64,000 nt of DNA from Toxorhynchites rutilus septentrionalis (GCF_029784135.1 NC_073745.1:103682125-103746124); one strand, 5' to 3'. Positions 1 to 11,679 are shown, counted from the first letter of the stretch. Notes: generated by a model not told the origin, from the sequence alone. Numbers and translations are program-made.

Positions 1-957
1 TAGTTGCATCTGAATCAATTCTGAATGAATGAATAAATGAATATTTGGGGGACTTCGAAAACGAGAGCGTTACGTTGAAGGCACAATATTTAGCAAAAAA
101 AAAAAGCAATCACGCGAAAGTTGTATAATGCATAATACATTGCTTGTATTGTGATATGATTTGTATTACATTTCCAATAGACAAAATATCTGTTGCATCA
201 AATTAGTCTACACTATTTTTGCGTTCGCTCATCCTTTCTCAGAACACTCATTTCTCTTTTGAGAAATTGTTGGGTAAACATCCCGAAAGACGTGGTCTTA
301 CGTTGATCGCACATGATTGAAAAATCACAAAACCAAAAGTATTTGGTCGCAGTGTTATATGGATAGAAAACATCAAAATAAACTCTTTCGCTTGAATGTT
401 TTTTTTTTCAATTCCCAGGGGAACTGGCAGATTATTTTTCAACAACGATAACAGTGGTTAATGCTAACTCGATAACCACCTGTTCATTGCACTTGATTTA
501 AAAATCACAAAAACAAATGTATTTGGTCGCAGTGTTATATGGTTAGAAAACATAAGGTCAGGTCAGGTCAGGTAAGGTAATAAGCGCACCAGCGCTTTCA
601 TAATGAACGAAGTCAGCTTCACCAGAACAGCGACAACATGCTCCAATCGCTATTCAATTATAACTGAGTGGATTTCCGAGCGGCGCTCGCTTATATACCG
701 ATTGGTGATTTCAATAGCCTGTTTTGAAAGCAATTTTAAGGCAATTGAAACAAGTTTTTGGATGAAAAACTAACAAGTATATACCGCGTAGACATTTTAT
801 CTTTCGAATGAAGTGTTTATCATACCATTTTGGTCAGTTGTTTAAGAGCTATTGACGCTCAAAATCTCGGTCTCCGGCGTAACGCTTTCGTTTTCGAAAC
901 TTTGATTTTACACTCCGGTATAAAAATGAAAGACGTAGTCCTACGTCAAAATGAATG
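1..957 (+). repeat. High-copy repeat with palindromic terminus, copy A1
   Basis: This non-coding copy belongs to a family seen at least eight times in the window. Its right end, near 929-951, carries the near-palindrome gacgtagtcctacgtc preceded by gaaa. Blocks at 660-950 match 36720-36955 and, reversed, 7141-7330. Two internal segments (about 303-372 and 483-552) are direct duplicates exactly 180 bp apart. The window starts inside the copy, so its left end is not visible. It is probably a non-autonomous DNA element. No protein-coding frame is credible here. Confidence 0.55.
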
Positions 958-3125
958 ATTTCGAATGATTGTGACTGGAGATATCCGGATATCCGGTAAC
1001 CATCCGGTATCCGGGCAATATTTGCTATCTGGGCGAATATCGGATATTAGAAAAAATCAACAATTTATCATTAGTACAAGATAAATAATTTTTTCAAAAT
1101 CATTTAAAATTAACTCATAACATTAATTCACTTTTGTTAGTTCGTAACAGTTACTCTTTCCACATTATTTCAAAATACCCACAAAAATTTCATATTTCTA
1201 ACCCTTAATTATTAAGCGATATTCACTCTATACGAAAAATTTAATCATGGTTCATTATTTTAATGTGAATATGTATTTATTACTTCCTAAACTGTAAATA
1301 ATGGGCCTGCTCACGAACATGTAACGTACGCTTTCACGTCACTTACACTTAATCTTTTTGTGTCTATCATCATTGTCACGGACAGGTGCGTGTAAAAATG
1401 AACTCCGTGAAGTGAAAGTGTTCATTCTGGTTTATAAGAGACATGTTGGTTGCATAATGTCGGGTGTTTGAACGTTGTGTCGGTTGCATAATTTTGGGCG
1501 TTTGAACGTTATGTAGGTAAAATTAATACAGCGTATGAGATAATACTCCATACTCCGAGCAGACAAGCGCTCGTCTCGTTTGTTTTCATATTCCAGGAGC
1601 CGAGCTCGACTAAAAACAGACGAGTAGCTCGTCTGGTTGGACGACCGTTTGGCCGCGCTCGTCAATGAATCAGTCGAGTCGTCTAGTTTGTTTGATGTGT
1701 TTGTTCATCTTGTTGATTGGTATTTTTCGGTATCGGTATCGGTATTTTTCTGCTCCGCCTTTATCTTCGAAAATTGTTTTACGGCTAAACTAGTATTGCA
1801 TAAACAATGTATGTTTTCAACTGCAACCATCAAATTCAATTCAGTAATTGTAAGATTTTACAGATTTTCAAATGGGCCTCTTCCAAACAACACAACCAAA
1901 TGTAAACATTGAACTCATATCCAGGGATGCTAGATGGCTGTTTTGAATATATTAACACGGCACGAAAAGGGTCTTCACATATTGAACGAAAATGAGTAAT
2001 TCAAAACAACTACTTTATTTGAAATACAATACATTGGAAATACATATATAAAGATTTAATACTTTTCTTGATAAATCGTTGAATAGGTGAACAAACATTG
2101 CCCCCAATAAATCCATAATAACAAAACGTCTGAGTGATGAAACCATATGCTCGAGGAAAAATATCAATGAAACCAAAAGATATATGAAACTTTTTCCTTT
2201 TTGTTATGTTTTTTTTAATAATTTGGCACTAAGAAAAGAGTATTGATTGATCAATTTTAAAACTGTTTGTTGTTTTTCTCAAAACAAAAACATGTCTTCT
2301 CATCTGCCATCACTGATCATACCGAGAAAAACCAGCCGTATGGCACCCGCCATGTTTTTGGTGCCAACATCTCACACGTCAGAAGTATTTGTTTTCTTCA
2401 AAACAGCGATCCGCGTTGACGGTGGTGAGCTTCTTTTACTAGTTTAGGGGAGCGTCAAAGAACAGCTGATTTTCAGTCAGAGTGAACGTTTTCAAAATCA
2501 AAATTATGAATGAAAATGAGCTTTTCCATATGAAATTAGTATTCTGTTTAAATTAAAAACATTTTTGTTTGCAGGTGGTGAAAAAGTCTCATACGAAAAT
2601 TGTTTATGAAGACAATTTTATATTATAATGAAAAAATTCAGCAACAATTTTGGAATTGTATAGCCATATGGTTGAATGAAAGTCAGAAATACGTGTTCCA
2701 AGTGATTAAATAACATGATGTGTAAATTTTCATTCAAATTTCACAATTTAAAAACCGGCTTCGCATCTTCTTATCTGATAGAGATTACACTAACGAGTTT
2801 GGGACACAAATTATGGCCCTAATTTGAAGTCGCCACCAGACGTCGACACCATCGCGAATTACCAATTTACCACCATCTGACATATCGTGATGTCGATGAT
2901 GAACTTTTACAGCAGAGGGATAGTGAGATATGCGATGACGGTAGGTAGAGTGAAATAGCGATAATCGTTCCATACACCTGAGAAAAACTGACTGAAGTCT
3001 CTCCAGTCTACCAAATAAAACATTTCAATGAAACTCGTGTACTGGAATGGGATATTTTGCTCGTCTCGACAGTGACTGAAGCCGAGACGAGACGAGACGA
3101 ATTGCTCGTCTCGTTTTCTGGAATA
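958..3125. other. AT-rich non-coding stretch
   Basis: No gene is recognised. There is a two-unit 34-bp tandem duplication at about 1448-1517 and a short run of gatatccgg-type palindromes at about 980-1016. A ctcgtctcg-rich segment near 1550-1640 recurs in related form near 3050-3125. Short open frames here show no motif or family resemblance. Confidence 0.5.
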
Positions 3126-3243
3126 GGGCCCATAATCTGAGCTACTCCCATATGGGATTCTGAAATTTAATCCTCTTATCCTTCCCATTCTTGTGTAATT
3201 TGATATACGGGACATGAGGTTTGATTTAATTACTGGTCAGCAG
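3126..3243 (+). repeat. Left arm of a long-range inverted repeat
   Basis: About 115 bp here match the reverse complement of 5358-5483 with only a few substitutions and a small indel. Both arms contain the palindrome cccatatggg. The pair brackets the LOA-like LINE fragment at 3.4-4.7 kb. Confidence 0.7.
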
Positions 3244-3382
3244 CGTCGGTCAGAAGCATAATCCTCATAGAAAACTTCTGATGGGTTTCAAGGAATTTGA
3301 CAAAAGTGAAAGTGATTCAGATTTTCTATAGACGAATATCAAAATTATGGAAAAAGAACTAGAGAAGAATTGAAAAACAGTA

Positions 3383-4708
3383 TCAGCGACCGAACTCATC
3401 TTCACTCCACATGCGCTGCCAACTAACGAGTGTGTCCTGACGAGGAATGTGAAAAAATTCGTTATAAGCAATTTGCCTTTCAAAAAGTGTGCCTTCTGAA
3501 GCGCCCACCTTAGCTAGCGAGTCCGCTTTCTCATTCCCCGGAATCGAGCAATGAGAGGGAACCCATGCTAAGGTAATCTTGAATAATTTTTCGACCAAAA
3601 CACTCAATAGATGTCTTATTCTTGTTAGGAAATAAGATGAGCGTTTATCAACTTTCATTGAGCGGATTGCCTCTATTGAGCTAAGACTGTCTGAAAAAAT
3701 AAGATAATGGTCGATGGGCAGTGTTTCAATGATCCCTAGAGCATAGTATATCGCACCCATTTCAGCGACATACACGGAACAAGGATCTTTGAGAGACACT
3801 GGAATTTTCATTGAAGATGCCGAAGCCAGTGAACCCGTTTATGCATGAACCGTCAGTAAAGAACATTTTATCAGATCTAACTTTCCCATATTCTGCCGAA
3901 AATATCGGCGGTTGGAGATGCCCGGTGAAGGGTGCACTTCATGGGTAAGGAAATCATGGTACAAAGACATAAAACTTGACTGAGGAGTCAGTTGGAGTAG
4001 ATTTTCGAAGTTATCAATCACCAATGGATTCATGATCTTGCAACGGATGAGAAATCTGTAGGATAATTCTGTGAACCGAAGAGTAAGCGGGGGTACTCCT
4101 GCCAAGACTTCGAGACTCATCGTATGTGTCGAATGCAAACACCCCATTGCTATACGCAAGCAACGATATTGTATTCTCTCCAGCTTGAGAATATGAATCC
4201 TGGCAGCTGATCGGAAGCAAAAACTGCCATATTCTAACACAGATAATATCGTTGTTTTGTACAACTGAATGAGGTCACCTGGATGGGCGCCCCACCATGT
4301 TCCGGTTATTGTTTGGAGAAAATTGATTCTTTGCTGGCATTTCTGTTTCAAATACGCAATGTGTATTCCCCAGGTACATTCAGAGTCAAAATATACTCCA
4401 AGGTATTTGAAAAACATCGAGTGCCTGATCGCTTTGCCGGATAGGTGAAGCTGGAATTGGGCGGGCTCGTGCTTCCTAGAAAAAACGACCATTTCAGTTT
4501 TCTCCGTAGAGAATTCGATACCCAGCTTGAGAGCCCACGTGAACAGGTTGTTCAGGGTATCTTGCAAGGATTTTTGCAGAACGGCGGGATTAGTACCCGT
4601 GATGGAAATAACTCCATCGTCTGCAAGTTGTCACAGCGTGCAGTTTCTAGTTAGACAATCATCCATATCATTGACGTAAAAACTATACAAGAGGGGGCTT
4701 AGGCAGGA
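3383..4708 (-). pseudogene. LOA/Lian-like LINE ORF2 fragment (reverse transcriptase and RNase H)
   Basis: This is a broken remnant of the second ORF of a non-LTR retrotransposon, related along its length to the copy at 12.6-14.7 kb. Reading on the minus strand from about 4708, it shows the end of the reverse transcriptase core, including a stop codon just before an LADDG motif. The RT thumb and connection (4567-3839) follow, then an RNase H domain (3811-3383) with FSDS and VPSHCSIPGNEKADSLAK. Two frameshifts surround the TDGS motif near 3800-3840, and about 35 residues present in the other copy are missing upstream of it. Homology stops at about 3385, after the residues EDEFGR, so the C-terminus, 3' UTR and tail are absent. 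It cannot encode active enzyme. Clade assignment (LOA rather than I) is by motif resemblance only. Confidence 0.85.
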
Positions 4709-4730
4709 GCCTAAGCCCCCTCTTGTATAG
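4683..4730. repeat. Perfect 22-bp inverted repeat with a 4-base loop
   Basis: Positions 4683-4704 are the exact reverse complement of 4709-4730, with loop agga at 4705-4708. On the minus strand the inner arm is LINE coding sequence (residues CLSPLLY) and the outer arm is its reverse copy. The hairpin therefore sits exactly at the 5' truncation of the LINE fragment. Confidence 0.9.
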
Positions 4731-5357
4731 GTATATTTGTCACTTGTGTTTTAGATGGTGAAAGCTAGTCACGCGGAATGGAGTAAATTTAAATTTGTAT
4801 TTATTTAGCTTTTTTGCTAACATTTTGAATATTGTCTTGTCTTGTTTAAGAAACAAAAGATAAACAAACAGCAATCTACCCGCCTGGTAGCCTTTTTAGA
4901 ACGAAATTCTGACGTATCCAGAGGACGTAGATTTGTTTATTTGGATTCGGTAAATGCGCTATGGGATGTGATTAAGGATTAAAAATGTAGTTTCCGTAGG
5001 CCCATTGAAACATGGCGAACATCTGCTTCCGATTGTCCTAAATGAGCAGAATTTTTTTGTTTCTATTTTTAGGATTGGACTAAGAGAGAGTTGCAATATC
5101 ATAAAATGGCAATGGAGGCCACTGGCTCAAATATGATTGATTATGTATAATATTGATTTGTTGATATAAAATATAAACTGTAAAGTTTTTCCAACACTGC
5201 TGAGCAATTTTTTGTAATTCAAACATTCACAATTGGCGGACCAGACCAGAATCAACACGATAGTAATAACTTTTTACGTTGCAGATATTTTCAACGGTAT
5301 GAACGGTATGAAGACGGTTTTGAAGACAAACCTTCAATGGAAGAATATTAAAAAAGT
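4731..5357. other. Non-coding stretch
   Basis: No gene, RNA or structured repeat is seen. This is AT-rich sequence between the LINE hairpin and the right inverted-repeat arm. Confidence 0.5.
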
Positions 5358-5483
5358 GCTGACCAGTTTCTGCTTAAATAATTAAATCAAACCTTATGTC
5401 CCGTGTATCAAATTACACGAGAATGGGAAGGATAAGAGGATTAAACTTCAGAATCCCATATGGGAGTAGCTCAGATTATACTG
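5358..5483 (-). repeat. Right arm of the long-range inverted repeat
   Basis: This is the reverse-complement partner of 3126-3243. Both share the block that ends in gagctactcccatatggg when read on the left arm. The arms may be two oppositely oriented copies of a repeat, or the termini of one 2.36-kb element. Confidence 0.7.
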
Positions 5484-5802
5484 ATCGTGAGGTGGATAAA
5501 TTCGGGCTTGTTCTGAGATATAGAAGTTATTATTATTCATCAAAATTGTAGAAACGGTTCATAAAAAATGATTCTAAATATTTATTACTATTGAAACGAG
5601 TAAGACAGAGCTAAGTGCAAGAGTGTGCGAGATTTCGATTATTAAACATAATAGTCATGTTTTATCTCTAGCGTAAAATTACATTTCTATATGTTCAAAA
5701 ACTACATTATTCCCGAGCAACCAAGTATTCCTCCTCATCTTTGAGCCAGCATTTGATTCAGCAAACTAATCATCGAAGTAAAATCGCAAACATGTCATTC
5801 TA
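5484..5802. other. Non-coding stretch
   Basis: Nothing is recognised in this short AT-rich interval before the DD37E element. Confidence 0.5.
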
Positions 5803-6895
5803 AAGGGTGTGTCACATCAAATTGCATCACGGAAAAAACGCTGTAGAAATTTATTTTTTAGGAATTATATCTTCAGCTTTCGCTTATAATCAGATAAGAG
5901 TGTATAGATCACGTTGGCCATGCTTCACTGTCAATTTTTCGTAAATTTGGAAAAATGTCGTCGAATGAAAAAGAGCGTCGTGAATTAATCCTGCGCACTC
6001 ATTTCGAGAATCCGGAGTTGTCACATCGGGACATCGGTAAGATGCTGGGAATCGTCCAATTCACGGTCAGCAGAGTACTAAAACGATACTTCGAGAACCT
6101 AACCATCGACCGGAAGGTGAAGAACGGCAAAAATGGATGCTCCGTCAGTGAAAAAGATCACAAGCGCGTAGTTAAGCAGTTTAGACGTGATCCGAGAAGT
6201 TCGGTCCGGGATGTCGCCAATAAGCTGAATTTGTCAAGTTCATTCGTCCAGCGGACTAAGCAGCGGGAGGGCCTGCGTACATACAAGGTTCAGAAGGCTC
6301 CTAACCGCGACGAAAGGCAAAACATGGTGGGGAAGACGCGAGCCCGGAAGCTGTACACCGAAATGCTGACGAAGCCGCATTGCCTGGCAATGGACGACGA
6401 AACCTACGTCAAAGCGGACTTTCGTCAGCTGCCGGGCCTGTTGTTCTTCTCCGCAGAGGACAAATTCAGCGTTCCGGAGGAGATTCGCAAGCAGAAACTA
6501 TCCAAGTTTGCCAAAAAGTACATGGTGTGGCAAGCGATCTGCTCTTGCGGAAAGCGGAGCACCCCCTTCGTAAGGACCGACACGGTAAACGGGCAGGTTT
6601 ACCTTAAGGAGTGCCTACAGAAGCGCTTACTACCACTATTGAAGCAGCACGAGGGCCCGACCATCTTCTGGCCGGATCTCGCTTCGTGCCACTATTCAAA
6701 GGACGTGTTGGAGTGGTACGAAGCCAACGGGGTCACCTTCGTGCCAAAGGAAATGAACCCGCCCAACGCGCCGAAGCTTCGCCCAATAGAGAAATATTGG
6801 GCAATTATGAAGCAGGCCATCCGGAAGAACCCAAAAGTTGTCAAATCGGAGGCGGACTTCAAGAGAAAATGGATTTCTGTTCAACAAAAACAACA
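5803..6895 (+). mobile_element. DD37E (IS630-Tc1-mariner) DNA transposon, 3' end lost
   Basis: The left terminus is near 5803-5850 and includes attgcatcacggaaaaaacg. The same block occurs in reverse at about 8311-8343, at the end of a second copy, so this is a terminal inverted repeat. A TA at 5801-5802 would be the target dinucleotide. The element's own right end is missing: from about 6896 the sequence becomes a different MITE. Confidence 0.75.
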
Positions 6896-6944
6896 AGTGA
6901 ATGCCATGACCAAAAGAAAAGAGCATGATCATATCACTCACTGA
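5955..6944 (+). CDS. DD37E-type Tc1/mariner-superfamily transposase, chimeric C-terminus
   Basis: This 329-residue open frame has no internal stop or frameshift. The start is the first ATG after the terminal repeat. Residues 1-110 look like a paired helix-turn-helix DNA-binding region (SHRDIGKMLGIVQFTVSRVL, then SSVRDVANKLNLSSSFV). The catalytic DDE residues are D148 (MDDETY), D241 (WPDLASCHY) and E279 (RPIEKYW). Exactly 37 residues separate the last two, the signature of the ITmD37E family described from mosquitoes. Members of this superfamily cut and paste DNA at TA sites in the nucleus. From about residue 314 the sequence no longer reads like transposase. The underlying DNA matches the MITE at 24.8-25.4 kb, so the last 15 or so residues are acquired. 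With no right end beside it, the element cannot move itself, although the catalytic domain is complete and might act in trans. Confidence 0.88.
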   Translation: MSSNEKERRELILRTHFENPELSHRDIGKMLGIVQFTVSRVLKRYFENLTIDRKVKNGKNGCSVSEKDHKRVVKQFRRDPRSSVRDVANKLNLSSSFVQRTKQREGLRTYKVQKAPNRDERQNMVGKTRARKLYTEMLTKPHCLAMDDETYVKADFRQLPGLLFFSAEDKFSVPEEIRKQKLSKFAKKYMVWQAICSCGKRSTPFVRTDTVNGQVYLKECLQKRLLPLLKQHEGPTIFWPDLASCHYSKDVLEWYEANGVTFVPKEMNPPNAPKLRPIEKYWAIMKQAIRKNPKVVKSEADFKRKWISVQQKQQVNAMTKRKEHDHITH

Positions 6945-7041
6945 CAAATTTCGGGAAGGCCTATAGATTTACTATGAAATTCGGATTCGCGAATAATCCA
7001 CACCGCGGATCATCCGCTCGCAGATAATCGGGGTTCTACTG
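6896..7041 (+). mobile_element. Right half of a pogo-type MITE
   Basis: The sequence from atgaccaaaagaaaag to the terminus cggggttctactg at 7041, followed by TA, matches 24985-25132 closely. CAGTRGAACCCCGATTATCCG-type ends are typical of pogo/Tigger-like elements. Only the right half is present, fused directly to the transposase reading frame. Confidence 0.7.
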
Positions 7042-7140
7042 TACAAAGATATAATACAGTGGCGTAGCGTGACCGGGTGGCACCCGGAGCCGATCTCTTG
7101 AGTGCCACCCCTCAAATCAATCCTTGAAATTAAATCTGTT

Positions 7141-7420
7141 TTTTGTTTTGACATAGGACTACGACTTTCATTTCTGTACCGGGGCGTAAGTTCAAAGTTT
7201 CGATTACAAGAGCGTTACACTTGGAGTGCAAGGTTTAGAACGTTAATATCTCTTTGCCGGCTGAACGGAGTGGTATGATAATCTCTTCATTTGGAAGACA
7301 AAATTTCCAAGACTTACATGTTTGTTAACTATTCTATTCCATTCCTAGTTTTTTGATGAAAAATTTAATTTATCGAAATAAACAAATTTTTTATTACAGT
7401 ATTAGGTAAAACGATGAAGA
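7141..7420 (-). repeat. High-copy palindromic-terminus repeat, reversed copy
   Basis: The terminus gacataggactacgactttc lies at about 7149-7168. Downstream blocks match 36830-36960 in reverse, including cttggagtgcaaggttt. The inner boundary is approximate. Confidence 0.55.
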
Positions 7421-8030
7421 AGTCAATCAACAAAGTCGACAGAATTGATAACAAGTCAAGTCTTACTTCAGGATGAACAGGATGCAGTACAATCATTGCC
7501 ATTGCCCAGGCTAATAACAGTGGCCTGTTTTCGGAATTTCGGTATCACTGACGAAAGCTCGCTTTCAGAAGCTTCGCCGTAGAAACTTACCAGTTTCCAA
7601 ATTAACTATTTCCGTCTCTGCAGTTCTCGCTCACTTTAATGAATGTGATCAGTCCATCGTAGTTCGCATAAATTGATATGCATTAGAATGAGCACTCCAT
7701 CGAGTTTGCGATTAACGTTTTACCGTTACACTTGTATGGCTCAGAAGCACATCTCTGTAATAAGCTGAAACTACGAAAAATGAGTAAACAGCTTCTTCAC
7801 AACCAAATTTCGGAGGGGCAGCAAGAACAAATAAATTTTGGGCTTATCGGGAAAACAAAAAAAAACAATCCGTTGTCATTGGTGCTGTATACCTTTCACA
7901 CATTCTCCAGATCTGTATGACGAAGAAACGGTCCATTTATATTCTGAAAAGTTGCACTTCTAGTTTTAGTGATGTCTACTCTCAAATAATCTGACACACG
8001 TAATTTTCAATAGAAAATATCACCGTAACC
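7421..8030. other. Non-coding stretch
   Basis: No gene is recognised. The 62-codon open frame near 7732-7920 has no recognisable domain. Confidence 0.45.
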
Positions 8031-8359
8031 ACCTAAGCTTCCGGGGCTGCTGTTCTTCACCGCCCAGCACAAGTTTGATGTTCCGGACGAAGAAAGGAAG
8101 CTGAAGTTCTCAAAGTTTGCCAAGAAATACAAGATTTGGCGCGCTCTGCTCATGTGGCAAACGGACTGCGCCGTTCGTGACTACCGAGACTGTAAACGGG
8201 CAGATCTACCTCAAGGAATGTCTACAGAAAATGAAATAAATATGCCAAAAGCTTACTAATGGGTTATATTTTATTGTCTGAAAGTTAGAAAAGTATCGGT
8301 CAACTAGGTGATTTACTACAGCGTTTTTTCCGTGATGCAATTTTATATGGGATGTGGGT
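8031..8359 (+). pseudogene. Internally deleted second DD37E copy
   Basis: Positions 8032-8160 encode a segment close to residues 158-193 of the 6-kb transposase (LPGLLFF, then FAKKYKIW). A frameshift follows, and the reading continues through CSCGKRTAPFV and YLKECLQK to a stop near 8239. The D241/E279 half of the catalytic domain and all of the N-terminus are absent. The copy ends in the inverted terminal block at about 8311-8343 with TA at 8360-8361. It repeats the central domain of the 6-kb gene, so it is a separate insertion and not the other end of that element. Confidence 0.8.
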
Positions 8360-8361
8360 TA

Positions 8362-10099
8362 TCTTAGAGACTTATTAAACTCGATGGGAATTTTTAAAAT
8401 AATGGTTTGCAAATCAATGAAGTAAAATTTCCGTAGAGCAATTAGATCAGCGATACTCAACCTTTTTTTTCATAGGGACCACAAACACATGTTAGTCATG
8501 ATGTCGCGGACCGCGGATTTTAATCCGGAAACAATAATTAAAATCACGAAAAATGAATGATTGATTGAAAAAAATACACAAATATGTCATTCACGATTTG
8601 TCAGTCATCCCACTGGCGCCCGGGCGGCAGCAAAGCTTCCCAAATGGTATTTATTAAGCACTTGTTGTTTAGTTTAGTTTTTGAAATTGGTGTTTTAGCT
8701 GCCCTGAAAAGGACCGATGGGTTTGCGTTGTTTTGTAGACGTAGCTGAAGATGATTGATTCATGATTCATTCTTGTTCTCGCGAGGACAATACATGCACT
8801 CAGGATAATCTACGTAACGCACTCAGTGTGTATCGCGACAATCTACTCGTACTACACTCTAGGCGATTATATATTTATTCCCCACCACAGTTATCTTTTT
8901 AATAACGCATAAAACCAACAATTCGTGCAATCTCCACGGTAAGTAAACCGACGACGTAAGTCCTATTTAATATTTCATTTCTGTTTTGATTCTGCTCTAC
9001 ACTATGCTTGCTTCTTGCATATTCTTCTTGCACACACTGAATGACACTTGGGAGTAGCAAAACATTCTCAATGAACAAGTTTCGGTGTTTCCAACTTTGA
9101 ATAGTCAATAACGACGCCGGCCACGTCCTTACAGTCGCCAGGGGAAGGGAAGGAAAGTTAGTATGGTATTCGATGCCCGAAGGGCAGAAGGGATATCAAC
9201 GCTCAAAACTTTGCACTCCAAAAGTAACGCTTTTGTTTTATAAATTTTAAACTTACACCCAAGTACATACTCAAATATGATGTGATGCAAAAATACAAAA
9301 AATGCACCATACTATGCGATATCTATTTTTCATTTTTCCTTAGAATCGAGCAAAACCGCTGTGTGCGACATCTTCATTGAGAAAGACTGCTGTCTGATAG
9401 CGCTGGAGCGAGACGTCTTGAATGATGATGATGATGATGATATTTTGAATTATAGAAGCTTCAAAACTCATTCGTTCATTCGTCTCTAGCCCTGAAAAAT
9501 ACTAATATGGAAAACTAAACTTGACACTCGGTCTTGAGAAAGATAATTTCGAAAGCCTTGCTGTCGTCTGATCGGAAGCTAGTTGACTGAGAAATTGCGA
9601 ATACAGGCAAACCTTTTTTTGTTCGGGGATAGGGACCATATAAAAAAATCGAGCATAACTTCACCAGTAGCTTTAAAAAATTGTGTTCGGTACACAATTT
9701 GAAATAAACTTTTTTTGTGCAGTAGATGGGAACCGCATAAAAAAGGTTTCCCTCAAATCCACGCCGTTCACCGTTCGATTTTCGTTTTGTTTTCCTGCTT
9801 TGCGATGGGACAGTTTGCCTTTTCGGTTGCGCGTGGCTGTTTTGTGCTTTTAGTTGCATGTCGAAACTTGTTGCTATTAGAAATCATGTCATGTGCAACT
9901 TAGAGCATTCGATGGAAGAATGGGAATGATTTGAGAATTGGTTAATTTAGACGCAGATATGCTTTTCCTGCTTTGAAATGCATATAAACAATAAAAAAAG
10001 GACGATAACTTCGTCAAAAATGCTTCTTTTCATATACCGCACCAAAAAATCGTTCAAAAAAAACCGCACAAAAACAGGTTTTCCTGTACTGTAATTTGA
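8362..10099. other. Non-coding stretch with a small repeat fragment
   Basis: No gene is recognised. A fragment of the palindromic-terminus family lies near 9160-9260 (cactccaaaagtaacgc), and a short (gat)n run lies near 9424-9440. The 114-codon minus-strand frame at 9515-9859 and the frames overlapping it have no recognisable content. Confidence 0.45.
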
Positions 10100-10520
10100 A
10101 ATCGCGAATGGTTTATTCATACTCACTGAATAGAATACGACGGAGCTCAGATTGCAATATTTTTTCTATCCACATTATCTGTAGAACGAATCCTGCATTT
10201 GCATATCGAACGACCGATTTACGCTCGACTGATTAGCAATGATATTTAAGTATTGTACCTCGCTGATACATACTCGGCCACGGAAACACGGTAGGAAAAT
10301 ATGTATTCTTCCGATTTTCGTTAATTTGAATCATTTATGGGTTAGGGAACCGTATCGTATAACGTACCGAAATTTTTAGAGAATTTACGATTCGATTGGA
10401 ATGAAAAACTCTCAAACCCGTTCAGAGCTAAAATAATTCTTAACGTTAAACTATTTCATAAAAAAAACGTGACCTGTTTTCTGATTTAGTACCATTATCA
10501 TTACGTAGTCTTATGTCTTA
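10100..10520 (+). repeat. Subtype B copy of the palindromic-terminus repeat, decayed
   Basis: It shares blocks with 18590-18840, 50450-50620 and 55960-56090: a fragment near 10195-10230 around cgatttacgctc, and aaaacgtgacctgtttt with flanks near 10460-10490. The terminal palindrome itself is not recognisable, so the right edge is uncertain. Confidence 0.45.
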
Positions 10521-11679
10521 TGTTATCATATCCATTTTTTCGTTTTAATTCTCTAGCGTCAACAGGATTAGCCCTAAAGATCGGGATCAGTATATTTGAT
10601 AGATATTTAACACGTTGAGCCCCGTGTCGGTCACTAGGGGCCGACGTTGAGTTTTTCGTTTGAACAACTCAGATCCCAGCGACTGACAGTTACAAAATAA
10701 GGAAATATTTAACAAATGTTTTTTTTCGGATGATTTACCACAGGGTTTCTCAAAGAAACAAAGTGACAGAATGACTAATATTTTGGTAGAAAGTATTATT
10801 GCTATACATTTTAAAAACTCGATAAGACGACAAGCTTGCGCAAGATGGAAAGAAAAAAGTACAAAAAGTACAAGATGAAAAATTCAGCAGGTAAAAAAAA
10901 GTGTACAGGTTGGCGCAAGATAATGTGTTTGAGCGTACAAGTCCTTCAGGTACGTTTTGAATTTCTCTGTATTTAAACATATACGCGATTTAACACGAAA
11001 GAAGTCATCAAATTCATGTCCAAACATGCCCCTGATATTTCACTTATAACCTGCTTGTCCTTAGGTTAATTTGCGTTCTGAAATACGTTGGAGCTTCAAT
11101 GATAATACACTGATCTACTAATTTAATTCAAGAGACTACAATGTGTTTACATAGCTGAATAAAATGAACAAGAATGAAGTGAATGAAAAAGAATTTACAA
11201 AATGCTTGGTTACAGTCTGGAATCTGGAGTCTACATTATCCAGCAAAGAAGCTCTCTTGTTAGGGTGTGTTCGATATATTAAAGATGCAAATATGTGGCA
11301 AGAAATTATTTTTGGAGACTGATATCAGAGGAGAATCGATCTTTCAGGCCGTGGGACGGTTTTTTTCTCGCCGACAAAGCTATTTTATCGAACTGATGGC
11401 TATGCTGCCCATGTTTGTATAGAAGACGTAAACGACAAATTTAACAAAATCGACTGTTTCGCTGTTTCGCATTCTACACAATATAATACTTTTGCTCAAC
11501 ATGCAAACAAACATTTTTTGTTCGAAAACATTTGAGCAATTTTGAAAAAACGTTTCCGAAAAATCACAACAATTATCAATATTGTGTGCTATAAGCTAAA
11601 TCTACATTTGAATCAAATTCTTTGTAGAGTTCAAACATGCCTGTCACGATAGTGTCTTATTATTTAGTGTTTCCTAATA
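10521..11679. other. Non-coding stretch
   Basis: Nothing is supported here beyond a small imperfect palindrome near 10618-10655 (gagccccgtgtcgg / ccgac). Open frames are short and AT-driven. Confidence 0.45.

Noticed and set aside
7057..7140. cagtggcgtagcgtgaccgggtgg, resembling a hAT-type terminus
   Set aside because: No matching inverted end or 8-bp duplication was found, so no element is called.
5803..8359. Reading 5803-8359 as one DD37E element with both termini
   Set aside because: The coding fragment at 8.03-8.23 kb repeats the middle of the 6-kb transposase, so two separate copies are present.
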